Of a stretch of DNA of 64,000 nt, positions 47,400 to 58,050 are shown in pieces. Below the pieces are notes generated by a model, which was given only the letters and a program-made list of their open reading frames with translations, was not told the origin of the DNA and searched no databases. Position 1 is the first letter of the stretch; every line of letters starts with the position of its first letter. This DNA comes from Nageia nagi (lineage: Eukaryota > Pinophyta), in assembly GCA_050084985.1 (NCBI GenBank), contig JBITNC010000002.1:28892001-28956000 (forward strand). The letters run 5' to 3'. A program made the position numbers and the translations under genes.

Positions 47400-48935
47400 T
47401 CTTCTTTCCAAATGCTCTTTTCAATTTTTCCTAATATACCTTCTGATGTTCAATTGGTTCGAGTCTCTTCTCATCCAATGACTCTAATTGTTGCAATCTA
47501 GCTTTTCTTACATCCTCATTTGCTATGTCTCCTTGCAATGAAATCCTTAGGGAAGGAAGTTCTAACTCCAATGTTACTATAGCTTCATCTCCATATACCA
47601 ATGAAAATGGTGTTGCCCCGGTAGTAGTTCTAATACTTGTCATGTATGCTCATAGTGCTTATGGTAATTGTTCAAGCTAGTCCCTTTTATATTTATCCCA
47701 AGTTTTTGATAAAATGCTCTTGATGGTCTTGTTAGTAACTTTAGCTTGGCCATTACCTAATAAACTAAAGAAAACATTTGTATAATATGAAATTTCTTGC
47801 AAAAGGATTTCATTTCCTTACCTTTGAAGTTAGTCACATTGTCCATAATCAACCTTTGTGGCACACCAAATCTGTAATGATGTTTTCAATTAGGAGTGCA
47901 ATGATCTTTTCTTGAGTGACTAATTTCATAGGAATAACTTCAACCCATTTTGTAGTGAACTTTGTGGTTGTAATGACAAATTTGTGACCTTCCCTTTAGT
48001 GAGGATTGATGACCCCAATCAAATTTATGCCCCAAGTAGCAAATGGCCATGGTGAAACTATGGAATTTAACTCTTGAGTGGATTGTTTTTCTAGATTAGC
48101 ATGCTTTTGATATTGTAAACAAGTCTTCACATGAACTTTACAATCCTCCTCCATTGTGGGCCAATAGTAACCAATACATAAAAGCTTAATATACAATTCC
48201 TTTGCATGGAAATGACCTCCATATAAGCCATCATGTGCTTTCTCTAATGTTGTAGCTATTTCATGCTGAGTGAGACATCTTAACAAAGCACCATCAAAAT
48301 ATCTTTATACAACACTTCACCAATGATCACATACTTTTTAGCAGTCCTTTTTAATCTCACCTTTTCATTTCTATTATAATCATCAGGAATTGTTTGATGC
48401 TTCAAATAATTGTAAATGTCAAAATACCAATTCTAAAAATCATGCTTCCTAGCAATGAGACATGTCTCTATTTCATGCATATCTTCAATATAGGAGGGTG
48501 TACCAAGCTTATGAATTTTCAAAATTGTCTCTTCATCCTCAATCTCAATTGGTACAAGTTGAGAAGCTGCACTTTCCATGGCATTGGCATACCTATTATT
48601 AGTCTATGGGATATTCTGAATAGTATATCTATTAAAATGATCCAATAAATCATTAACCACTACCTTATAGGGCCTCAATTTCTCATCATTTGTATAAAAC
48701 AAATCTTGTATTTGGTTAATTACAAGCTATGAATCACCATAAATCTCTAAATATTTAATTCTCAATGTGACAGTTGCTTTTAGACCGAATATCAATGCTT
48801 TATATTCTACCATATTATTTGTGCATTCAAAACCAAGCTTGTAAGCCATGGGGATTATCTCATTTGTAGGAGAAACCAAGGCAATACATGCCCCTACTCC
48901 ATAAGAACATTTAGATCCTTTAAAGTACAACGTGC
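47400..48935 (-). pseudogene. Gypsy RNase H and integrase remnant
   Basis: RNase H: LYFKGSKCSYGVGACIALVS then NNMVEYKALIFGLKATVTLR (48,930 down). Integrase zinc domain: HDGLYGGHFHAKEL, YYWPTMEEDCKVHVKTC, where the second Cys of the CX2C pair is Tyr. Core: WGINLIGVINP has Asn for the first catalytic Asp; MDNVTNFKGKEM keeps the second; NGQAKVTNKTIKSI has Lys for the catalytic Glu. C-terminal part: TTTGATPFSLVYGDEAIV. Both catalytic losses are G-to-A-type changes. The order RNase H before integrase places it in Ty3/Gypsy. Confidence 0.9.
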
Positions 48936-48939
48936 AATA

Positions 48940-49518
48940 TATTATTGAAGCATATATGAAAAATATGGCATCAAATGAATAAGGATAATCAATGTACCTT
49001 CATTGCAATCGCATAAACATGAAATAGCATAAACCATTCATCAACCACCACAATACATTCAAAGAGGAGTATGTCACCAACAGCCCAGGATACCATGTCG
49101 TTGGCTACATGAATTAAGTAGATAGAAAAATGGAATAAAAGTATATGAAAGTGATACGAAGGGTTTAATAGATCTATGCAGAGATGGTGTTACAAAACAC
49201 CATTATTGATAGGATAGAGTGATCTTGCACTTGTTGAAGTCTCTTTTGGAATCTTTGATGCCCTCGCATGATGCCTACTTTCGTTGCCTTTGATGTGTCT
49301 TATAGCAATATCTTGGTCTTCTTTAATTCTTAGGATCATTGCACATTATAGGGTTTGAGGTGTCTTTCTTGATATTGGACATATTTAACATTGTTATAAT
49401 GGCCCATTGCATTGATTACATTACCTTGGGTATATTTTAACCTCTTTTTATAATAAATATTCTTGATACTATAAAATGAATTATTTAATAAATAATAATT
49501 CCTTTTTAGGCTTCTACA
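48940..49518 (-). repeat. 5' LTR of the Gypsy element, inner end deleted
   Basis: Matches 45,527-46,105. The terminal 50-55 bp next to the interior is missing, marking the deletion junction. Confidence 0.9.
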
Positions 49519-50080
49519 CATCATATCATATAGTATCCTCTATATAATATGCAATCATTAATACAAGCATGTTATAAATGATACTTTACCCCTATATTCT
49601 TCAAAATTTCACATACCTTTGTGTATGAAGGAGGGATGACATTATCACTTGGAAGCATCTTTTCTTTTAGTAACCTATAATACCACACAAAGTAATAAAA
49701 TTATTATGTTAAATATTAAACAATGAAATAAAATCTAATATATAAGTTGATAGAAATTAAAATATTAGAAAACAAAAAAAATAATGCATACTTCAAAATA
49801 GCAGTGAAACTTGTATCTAACCATCCATATTTGGATTTCAAATTCATCAAGAGTAGGATCGTAGATAACTTGGATAAAGGTGCTCATTCATATAATTTAG
49901 TTTTGGAAGTACTATACATGTTATTTTATAAATCACTAACTCTTTCATTATAATAATTTTCATTTTCATTTGGAATACAGATAGACTCAAATAAACCATC
50001 CAATACACTTTGTTTATGATTATCATGAGAAATATTATTCTCTCTTTCACCATTATCATTGTTATCTCATTCCATGACTA
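49519..50080 (-). pseudogene. TNP2-like transposase, N-terminal part
   Basis: Continues the gene broken at 45,472. Minus strand from about 49,905: LYPSYLRSYS, then after a frameshift LLMNLKSKYGWLDTSFTAIL and, after an intron-like gap, LLKEKMLPSDNVIPPSYTKV (49,675 down). These are the typical TNP2 start motifs (plypgc.kfs.lsflvkLlhlK...gWs..SF..LLelLk+.lP.gn.lP.s.ye.kkil). The Gypsy target site lies just after this block. Confidence 0.85.
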
Positions 50081-50734
50081 TATGAATAGAAGTTGTTCAA
50101 TTTGGGTCTATCATGAAGCGTACATATTCATCATGGCTGAATGGTTTTTGTAGTCACTACTTGTCTTTCCTACTTACTTATATTTTTTTGATGCAATACT
50201 GGTGTATAAAATATTATTTTTGAGTTGTCATCATATTTAGTTGTTCCATTTTGATGTGCTTGCCAAACCAGTTGTTACAAACCATTAATTCAAATTAAAA
50301 AAATATAATATTTTCCATTGATAGGTGAACAAGGTGTAACAAGTGTTATCATAATATAAAAGTAAATAGTGATAGTATATAAATTTAATACATCCATATA
50401 TACATCAATAATATTGATTCTTTTCTTTTTTTGACTTTGATCTTAGTTTAATTATTACATTTTGATCTCCTAATTCTAAACTTCTCTTACGTTTTGGAGT
50501 AGGTTTCATGAAATTGTATTTCATGAATAAATTTTTATGCTAATTACCTCATGGTCATTATCATCTTTTGATAATGAAGATGGATCATCGATCCTTTGCA
50601 CATTTTGTTCCTATAGTAGTAGTCATAATATTAAGCTAAATATTGCACATAATATCATCAAAGTGAGAATTAAAATGATATTACATTTCTACATATCTAA
50701 TGAAATTTATGTGTTGGTAAATGACATATACCTT
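50081..50734. other. Spacer upstream of TNP2
   Basis: AT-rich; may include a decayed first exon or the promoter of TNP2 on the minus strand. No motif could be assigned. Confidence 0.35.
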
Positions 50735-51040
50735 GCCCTCATTAAATGACACATTTATCCTCCTAACAGAACTTCATGTAGGCATCTTATTGTCATGGGA
50801 TGACACATTAGTCATCCTCACATGACTTCGTGTAGGCATCTCATCATCATTGAATGACACATCAACCTTCCTAATAGGACTTCATGTAAGCATCTCATCA
50901 TTATTAGATAACAAATTAGTCCTCCTACGATGAATTGATGGCATCTTGTCCTCATCGGATGACATACACCTAACATATTAGTCCTCCTATGCCTCAATAT
51001 AGCGATATAAAGTAATGATGATGTTGAAAATGAAGCCATT
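50735..51040 (-). repeat. 63 bp repeat encoding a 21-residue unit
   Basis: Four to five tandem units of about 63 bp, plus-strand core TGACACATTAGTCCTCCTA and CTTCATGTAGGCATCTCATC. One minus-strand frame reads units such as MPTRSHVRMTNVSSHDNK and MLT.SPIRKVDVSFNDDE, so the period is a whole number of codons. An ATG at 51,039 opens another frame across it (73 codons). It may be the first exon of the TNP2 gene or of a partner. Confidence 0.7.
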
Positions 51041-51059
51041 TATTTGCTTTAAATTTTAA

Positions 51060-51260
51060 AAATATCAAAAATAATTACTCATATTAATCAAAAAAATTAT
51101 AAAGTACTAATCAAATTTTTTTATAAAGTACTAATCAAAAAATAATTATAAAGCAATAATATAAAGAAATTTATAAAGTACTAATTTAAAAAAAATTATA
51201 AAGTACTAATCTAAAAAATTTATAAAGTAATCTAAAAATTTTATAAAGTACTAATCAAAT
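51060..51260 (+). repeat. AAAGTACTAATCAAAAAA tandem repeat
   Basis: Seven or so units of 26-30 bp containing TTATAAAGTACTAATC. Low complexity. Confidence 0.8.
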
Positions 51261-52319
51261 CTTTTAATATATATAACTTTTATCAATTTTAAATTTTTAA
51301 TATATTATTATAATATTATTAAATTATAATATTTAATTTTTTAATATATATAATTTTTATTAATTTTAATCTTTTAATATATATATATATATATAGAAAA
51401 TACTCATTCTGATTCAATTCTTAACGTAGATCTTGACTCAATTCCGAACATAATTCATGACGTAAATTCGAGTCAAGAATAGTCAAGAAACACTACGAAC
51501 TCATAAATAAAATAAAAAGTGATGACCTATCATTTCACTATAAACATTTTTTTATTTATTTTTGAAAGGAGAGGTTCGAAAACACTCATTTTCCCATGAG
51601 GAGGGTTTAGGCCATCAAGTAAGTGTGTTTTGAGATTTTCTACAAGATTTCTACACGGTTTTCAATTTTTAGAGGATTTTTCAATTTTTGCAAGAAAGAG
51701 GATTTCTACTTGATTTTTACATTTTTTCTAAAATTTACCAGGATTTCTATAGAGGTAAGTATAATTCATCTATATTTCCAAGGTTTTTCTAATTTTTTAT
51801 AACTTTTTAGGGTTTTTCAAGATTTTAGTAGGATTTTTTGTGGGTTTTATTTTTTAAATTCATAACAAAACTACAAAAATGAGAGAAAAATAAATAAAAT
51901 AAACTTGAGGTGCATTGGCTATGCAAATTTGTGTGATATCATGGCTATGCAAATTTTTTCCCTAAGAGAATTTACCTAATTTCATGGTTTTAGTAGGGCT
52001 TTTTAAAAAATTCATAATAAAACTGCAAAAATAAGAGAAAGACATATGTGATATGCCCTATCTATTCATAATTTTTCCTTGAGAAATTTTGCCCAATTTT
52101 ACATAATTTTTCCTTGAGAAATTTTGTCTAATTTTGCATAATTATTTTTTGATGCAAGTAAAAATTATAGCAGGTCTTTAGAAATTAGGGCCCTAAAACC
52201 GATATTTATAAAAAGTTTCAGATTTTCAATAACAGTAACAATTGAAACCTAGAAAAAAATATCTGATTGTCACCATAGTTAACACATAGAGCTACGAAGA
52301 TATATCCCTACTATCCTAC
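51261..52319. other. AT-rich DNA with traces of a CACTA subterminal region
   Basis: 51,405-51,500 carries CTTGACTCAATTCC, GAGTCAAGAATAGTCAAG and CACTACGAACTCAT. These may be the far end of the second CACTA element, but no clean TIR was found. 52,065-52,150 has a 38 bp direct repeat (TTTTTCCTTGAGAAATTTTG). Confidence 0.4.
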
Positions 52320-53078
52320 CTTTGCTCACACCATCCTCTAACTAGTTGAACCAAAGAACTCCAATCCATCTCAAAATTGAAATCCTTCTTATTGAAGCAT
52401 TCCCATAGGAGCTCAATTTTTGCATGTGATAGTCTCTTTGATCACTGAACAAGAATTGTTGAAGGCATAAACTTTAGTAGAAGCCAAAGTAACCATACAC
52501 CTCTTTCCTCCAAATCTTTGATGAGCATACCAAGGGAACTGGGAAGCTTTCAGAGTAAACCTGATCATAAACCTGATCATCCACACATCTTTCCAGTTCT
52601 TTCCACAACCAATTCTATCCCATTCAGCAAAGTGTCAATGCTTACCAAACCATTTTATGAACTTCATCCTCGGAATTAAAGTCTAGAGCTTGTTAGGGAA
52701 AGCTAAGTCCTTAGGTTGATTATCCAATGAGGGAATTTGTTCCTCCAGAATATGAAAACTATGGGAACTTTCTCCTTTTTTTCAAAATGATAAAACCTAT
52801 GCCTAGTCAAGCAAGGTGATCGTAGGAAGATCCAAAGAAATTTTAGCCAATTTTTTTAGGGAAGGAGCCAAAGGTGGCTCAGCTGAATAGACTGTAAGCA
52901 CATCCATAGGTCCAGATATCTCCTCATCATCAAACTCTATATAGAACTTTCTCCCCTTTCTTGAAGAAGACACCTCCTCCTCTTCATTTGATAAGGGATC
53001 TTCTAGCTCCATGGAAATTATAACCATTGAAGAAGAGGTAATTGGGTTAACCCGAGGAGGAAGTCGTAATGGAGAACT
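52320..53078 (-). pseudogene. Unrecognised coding remnant cut by an LTR
   Basis: The minus frame is open from the LTR boundary at 53,078 through a Met at 53,027 to a TAG at 52,803. It has an acidic, Ser-rich start (MELEDPLSNEEEEVSSSRK) and FYIEFDDEEISGPMDVLTVY. In the same direction, past stops at probable Gln sites and a frame change, it resumes as PSLDNQPKDLAFPNKL, MKFIKWFGKH, EWDRIGCGKNWKDVWMIRF, TLKASQFPWYAHQRFGGK. The composition strongly suggests former protein coding, but I recognise no domain. It could be a retroelement gag-like gene or a host gene. Confidence 0.5.
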
Positions 53079-53550
53079 TGTTAGAATTTCTAATGCATTA
53101 TTATTTGGTATCTAAAATGTGTCTCACTTACTTAATTCATCTAAATACTAAAAGTATTTATAAATACCTTTTAGTATTTAGGGAATTAAATAAGTGCAAC
53201 TTGACCATTCTTACCTCATATAAATCTTTGATAAAAAAAGGTGAGTTAAGGTGGGGTTCTCTCCTATAAATAGAGGGTTTGGCCTTGTTGTTATACGTAA
53301 TTAAATAGAGAAAAGTTATATTCATGCTTTGTAGTTTGATAGGATGAGAAAAAGGTTGTAAGAATTGTCTTTGAGAAGTAAAGATATTTAGTTAAAGTGG
53401 AGTGCTCTCACCTTGAGAGGAACCACTATACTTGCTAGTATCACCTTGTAAATGTAATTGTGTTTGTGTTTTTTTAGTGTGAGTTTCATTCTGGTTAAGA
53501 AGAGGATACTTCAAGGTTGATCTTGGGTTGAAGAGGTTATTCTCTTTTCA
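53079..53550 (+). repeat. Diverged Copia-family 5' LTR
   Basis: TGTTAGAATTTCTAATGCATTATT to TCTCTTTTCA, 472 bp, alignable with the LTR at 20,164 along its length, including CCTATAAATAGAGGG and the GAGAGGAACCACTATA block. It is followed by a degenerate PBS and the family leader start (GTGAGGTAAAACCTTTCAAGG), so it is a 5' LTR, not solo. No 3' partner is present in the window. Confidence 0.85.
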
Positions 53551-53551
53551 A

Positions 53552-53566
53552 TTAGCATCTAGAGCC
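53552..53566 (+). other. Degenerate primer binding site
   Basis: TTAGCATCTAGAGCC compares with TTGGTATCAGAGCTCC at 63,821. Confidence 0.6.
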
Positions 53567-54419
53567 TTCCTTGAAGGATTTCCTACTTTAGTTTGTGAGG
53601 TAAAACCTTTCAAGGTATAACCTTTCACTCTCTATTTTTTTGAATGATATTAAAATATTTTGTTCTTTGTAAGTTCAATTTTTTATGTGAAAGAAATTCA
53701 TTAGAAAGTAACAATGTTGTGATTAAGCAATCTTATTACTAACTCTCCTTGTTAAGTTTTCTCAAAGTAATAATAATATATTTTTGTAATTTATAATAGT
53801 AAATTTGTAATTTTTTTATATATTTAGTACGAAAAATTTTGAAAATTTTATGATATTTATGAGTAGGAACTTGCACTATTTTTTACCATTTTTTTCAAAA
53901 AAAAAGAGAAGGGTAAAATTTGTGTGTTGTTTATACCCTTATATTAATTTATACATTCCTCTTAAAAATGGTTAAAATGTATTTTTTTGTAATAAAAAAT
54001 AATATATATATATATATATATATTAAAAGAGAATAGACAAAATTAAAAAGTATTTTTTACTATTAAAATTTATTTTTTTCAATAAATAATTTTTTTCTCA
54101 AATAGAAAAATTATATTTATATATAAAAAAATAAGATTTTTATTTAACGGCCCACAGCCATCAGCGCCCCATTGGGCGCCACGTCGACCTGCATTTGTTT
54201 TCAACTCCTTACTGACCGGCATTGCCATTAGCTCCTGTTTTTTTCTAAATCGTATATGACTTAAATTTTTTCTGCTCACTTTAATGACTATTTTAGAAGT
54301 GGCCGCTAGTTGATATCATGTGAATTAAAATATTGTTTTAATGATAACAAGTTTAGTTGGTGAGAGCATCAATATATTTAATGGTATTTTTTAAGAAAGG
54401 AGGACCTTCTTTGAAAATT
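53567..54419 (+). other. Copia-type leader, no gene seen
   Basis: AT-rich leader like that of the Copia at 20,679 on. It contains a GC-richer island at 54,148-54,250 (CAGCGCCCCATTGGGCGCCA), which stands out sharply and has a 66-codon minus frame of unknown meaning. Confidence 0.5.
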
Positions 54420-54740
54420 GAATTTTTTATAAAATAGGGAGAATTTTTAATTTTTTTAAGATGAAAGTGTTTAAAAGGGGGGATATTTTTTTTCCCTCTA
54501 TTAATATTTTCTTTAAGTGTATTTTTTTTTCCCTCCATTAATTTTTTTTAATAAAAAAGGGGGGTTTATTTTTTAAGTGTATTTTTTTCCCTCCATTGAT
54601 GTTTTTCTTTTTAATAAAAAAAATGGGGGCGGAGGGGGTGGGGTGGTTTGTTTTTTAAGTGTATTGCTTTCCCTCCATTAGTGTTTTTTTAATAAAAAGG
54701 GGTGGGGCCGGAGGGGGGGGTGGGTGGGTATTTTTTTTTT
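54420..54740 (+). repeat. G-rich about 75 bp tandem repeat
   Basis: Four units each with AAGTGTATTTTTTTTCCCTCC and TTAATAAAAAAGGGG. The later units grow G-rich: GGGGGCGGAGGGGGTGGGG at 54,625 and GGGGGGGTGGGTGGG near 54,712. The latter has four or more runs of three or more G and fits a G-quadruplex motif. Confidence 0.8.
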
Positions 54741-55105
54741 CTTAAAAAAGAGAGGGAGAATTAATTCTTGTTATAATTATTATTTGAATATGTGCAAAAG
54801 GTTCTCTCTTACTCCTTGATCTAATCTTTTTTTTTAAATGTAAATAGTCTTTTCATGCACTACTACATATAAGCAATTTTGCATCACACAAAGCATCAAT
54901 CCATAATGTTATTTTTTTTTAAAAAATATCGAAATCATGATGCATCAATTGACACTAAGGGTATTGTCAAACAAAGTGTCATCCAATACATCAATTAAAA
55001 TATCATTCCTTGCATCATATACCAAATTTTGAGCATCAATTATTTGACGTTATACATGGCACTTTATACGTCATGTATAGCATCAAAAATACAAGAATGA
55101 GGTTT

Positions 55106-55303
55106 TCAATCATTGATCTTGTCAAATAATTCATTTATCTTCTCTACGCTTTTGTATTTTTCATATATATCTAATAAAGTACTCACAACTATAACATTTG
55201 ATAAATTTTTTATTTATTTTAAAGAGTCTTTGATGTATGTATAAATCCTTTTGCGAATTTCTCAGTTCGATGCATGCTTTGAAGATGTTGGAAAAATTGA
55301 ATT
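55106..55303 (-). pseudogene. PPR gene fragment captured inside the CACTA element
   Basis: Minus strand: NFSNIFKACIELRNSQKDLY then IHQRLFKINK and, after a one-base shift, NVIVVSTLLDIYEKY, SVEKINELFDKIND. This is one complete PPR repeat in the usual order (..f..il.aC..l......g..iH..v.k.....nv.v.s.LldmY.kcg.ve.a..lFdkm.d). It lies entirely between the TIRs, so it was picked up by the element or by its ancestor. Confidence 0.88.
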
Positions 55304-55576
55304 CATTTTGTTGGACTACTACTATTGTTTATTGTATTTAGTGAAATAGTTTCAATGCTTGTTGAGAAAAACTATGTCTTTGGTAACCTGAAATTATCAT
55401 ATTCCATGAGAAGATGTATCCCTTGATCATACAATCAAAAATATCATGAGCATACACCAAAATTTGAGGGCCTCTACCAAAATTTACGGTTGGTTAAACC
55501 ATGCAATGCACATTTTGCTTTCCATAAAATATAGATACACACTACTATCTACATTCTTCAACATGTCTTCAACTCT

Positions 55577-55694
55577 TATAGACTTGTATCACTAAAAATG
55601 CAAACCTAGAAATGCCCTTAGAAAGGGCAAGCTCCTATAGACTTGTATCACTAAAAATGCAAACCTAGAAATGCCCTTATAAAGGGAAAGCTCC
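55577..55694 (+). repeat. 59 bp tandem duplication
   Basis: TATAGACTTGTATCACTAAA through GCCCTTAGAAAGGGCAAGCTCC occurs twice in tandem (55,577-55,635 and 55,636-55,694) with two or three differences. It includes a GCCCTT/AAGGGC hairpin. Confidence 0.95.
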
Positions 55695-56035
55695 TTCATT
55701 TACTCATCAATGGCATTATACCTGCCATTGAAAATCCACCATCGATCAAAGGAATACATCAATGGTCAAAAATGAATCATACCATGATTCATGTGCATGA
55801 TCTGTGCCTTTTTTTATTCCATGTATCATGTATCACTTAACACATTGTTTGATGCACTCAAATACATCAATTGATGCATCAAATAATACGTCAAATAATG
55901 CATCAACTAACGCATCAAAAAATTGGTTTTATCTAGATTGACATAGACATACCAAATAGTGATGCATCTTATGTCAAGGTATCAAAAAGCAATTTTATGA
56001 TGCATGGTATGATGCAAAATCGCTAAAATGTAGTA

Positions 56036-56293
56036 GTGATGATATCTTCTAAGCATAGGAAAGTAAGGAGCCCTATTGCAAGAATGGAGATAATCAAGAA
56101 GGAAAATAACAAGCTTTGGAAGAAAGCAAAGAAGAAAGAATATGAATTTAAAATGGTAAAGTGGTCAATCCTTGCAAAACAAATGAATGAAGTAATAACT
56201 TGCATGCTCCACTTTCAAACTCGCTATACTATGGACTCCAATGCTTTTATGATTGAGGAAATGGCTCTTCCTCTTGAATTAAGTCTTCCCTAA
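56036..56293 (+). CDS. 85-codon basic open frame, unrecognised
   Basis: ATG at 56,036 spans the last bases of the CACTA right end. The frame continues with RKVRSPIARMEIIKKENNKL, KKAKKKEYEFKMVKW and TRYTMDSNAFMIEEMALPLE. It is Lys-rich, with a possible short helix or coiled coil. As the start lies at the transposon border, the natural frame was probably longer on the left and was cut by the insertion. It may belong to the element whose 5' LTR is at 53,079. No family identified. Confidence 0.35.
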   Translation: MMISSKHRKVRSPIARMEIIKKENNKLWKKAKKKEYEFKMVKWSILAKQMNEVITCMLHFQTRYTMDSNAFMIEEMALPLELSLP

Positions 56294-57447
56294 GCAAGTT
56301 GATGTTAATTAACCTTGCTTTTATTATAAGTTGTTAAGACTTGTGTTAACCTTGAGCATGTTGTAGTCTTGTTATGTAACTAACCTAAAAACTAAGGAAA
56401 CTACTAACTCCTTGTTGTTTGGTTATCTTTTTTTTGTGGTTAAGCAACAAGTGCTCAAATTAAGTTAAGTCAATAGTAAAAAGTGCACTAACTTCAATTA
56501 CAAACTACAAACACTAACCTCAAATGCTAACTACAATTGTATATTAGGATTTACTAGCCTTCAAACTACTTAAGGTTAAACAAGTGCACTAATATGACTT
56601 ACAATAATTTCACAAAAATCTTTGAGAAAATTGGCTTTTAAGATAATCTACCAAGGGGACAAAATAGACAAAGATTATTTAGCTTATATTATTTGCATGT
56701 TAATTTTCTAGAGGTTGCTAGACAAATACTCTAACATTGGCATTAGAAGATCACTAAGAATAAGTTCTTGTATCAAAATATGTTATCTTGTTGGATGTAA
56801 TTATTGTTATATAATTTTGATAAGAAATCATTGACCCATCTCTACTTTACCGAAATCTAAAGCTTGAATCCTACTACTTTGAGAATGGAAGGCTCCTTGA
56901 GGCTATAGTAAACCATAAAAGGACCTTGGGAGGATGTTGTTACTGAACATAAAGGCCATACATATTGTTTTCCCTACTATCCCAGATTTTTCTAGGATAA
57001 AAAAATAAGTATCTTGCATTTTACAATAAGTTTGGATATAGTTTTTATTTATATTTTCAATTTTTGAGCAGTTACATGTATAATTCTAAAATATTTTTTG
57101 TTATATTAGGTGTATTATTTCTAACTTATTCATTTGGATAGTACCATTATGAAATATGGAAATCACCTTGTTAGATTAGTCCTCTAGTTCTCTTTCACCT
57201 TTCATATCATATTTTCATTTGCATAAATATTCTAGGTATCATTTGCATCTTGCTTAATATGTTGTACATGCAATTCTTACACCTCCCTCTCCATCTATTC
57301 ACTCTATAATCATACAAGATTCTTGATAAATAGTTCAATATAATGACTTTATATTATTTGAAGCTTTTTTATTTATTTATTTTTAAATAGTAAAGTTTTG
57401 AGGCCATTTTAAACTAATGGAATTGTAGGATTCCATAAACCATGATC
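56294..57447. other. AT-rich region, no gene seen
   Basis: Short AAACTAC and CAACTTAAG-type repeats near 56,380-56,620. No coding remnant or transposon end recognised. Confidence 0.4.
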
Positions 57448-57458
57448 TCTTGTATCAA

Positions 57459-58050
57459 CTCCAACAATTCAACACTCTAATCTCTCTCAAATAACACAAT
57501 AATAAGCAATCTCACAAATTAACATACAAGAAATATAGTGGTTCCTCTCTAAGAGAGTACATCCACTTGAATCTAAGTATATTACTTCTCAATACAAACT
57601 CTCTCTTACAATCATTATATCCTTACTTATCTAAACTAATAGCATAACAATGCTTCTAAAAAAGTGAGTGATTTCCATCAAGCCTAGCCTTCCTTTTTTA
57701 GGCTCAAATCCTACTTTGATACACCATCTTACACAAGGGGAATACCATTGTCCATAGGATTCACATTAGGTAAGAATGGTAGTTAGAAGGCTTTTACCCA
57801 TACCTATTACATATGCCCATACTTATATTTTAAGTATGTGGGATAACATGCGTATGTGGATATACCCCTAATATAAAATAGATGAGGCTCCACATTTGCA
57901 CACTTGGATAATCCACATAATAAATGGATTATTCCATATTACAAAATATGTTCTTTCTAACTTAGGTATTGTATGTATTCCTTTAGTTTTATTTAATTAG
58001 TAACAATACACCTAAGTTATTTACACAATAATCCATTACAAATTCTAACA
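57459..58050 (-). repeat. Copia-family LTR, minus strand
   Basis: Reverse complement starts TGTTAGAATTTGTAATGG. It contains the family block GAGAGGAACCACTATA and ends near GAATTGTTGGAG. Above 58,050 lies the family's 3' internal tract, so it acts as a 3' LTR. Oddly, the other side (57,448-57,458) reads TTGATACAAGAG on the minus strand, which resembles a decayed PBS. Confidence 0.75.

Larger units (their letters stand above)
45473..49518 (-). mobile_element. Ty3/Gypsy element, internally deleted, minus strand
   Basis: The lower repeat (45,473-46,105) and upper repeat (48,940-49,518) are LTRs with TGTAGA and TCTACA ends. Both flanks are CATCA (45,468-45,472 and 49,519-49,523), an exact 5 bp target duplication. 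The interior keeps only RNase H and integrase. The upper LTR lacks its inner 55 bp or so and runs directly into RNase H, so one deletion removed the PBS, gag, protease and reverse transcriptase. It is inserted in the TNP2 gene, same strand. A related full 5' LTR is at 61,168. Confidence 0.92.
54858..56038. mobile_element. Non-autonomous CACTA element (1.18 kb) carrying a PPR fragment
   Basis: Left end CACTACTACATATAAGCAAT goes on TTTGCATCA; the right end in reverse complement is CACTACTACATTTTAGCGAT, then TTTGCATCA. Both are flanked by ATG (54,855-54,857 and 56,039-56,041), the 3 bp CACTA duplication. Subterminal TGCATCAA and ACGTCAAATAATGCATCAA motifs are dense at both sides. The ends match the autonomous-type element at 12,054-30,072, so that family could mobilise it. 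There is no transposase inside. The left third contains PPR sequence. Confidence 0.93.

Noticed and set aside
51480-51500. Right terminus of the second CACTA element (CACTACGAACTCAT)
   Set aside because: The sequence is in the wrong orientation for a right end and does not pair with 41,062.
1471-54022. TA runs as promoters
   Set aside because: They are simple microsatellites; only the CCTATAAATAGA boxes inside LTRs were accepted as TATA elements.
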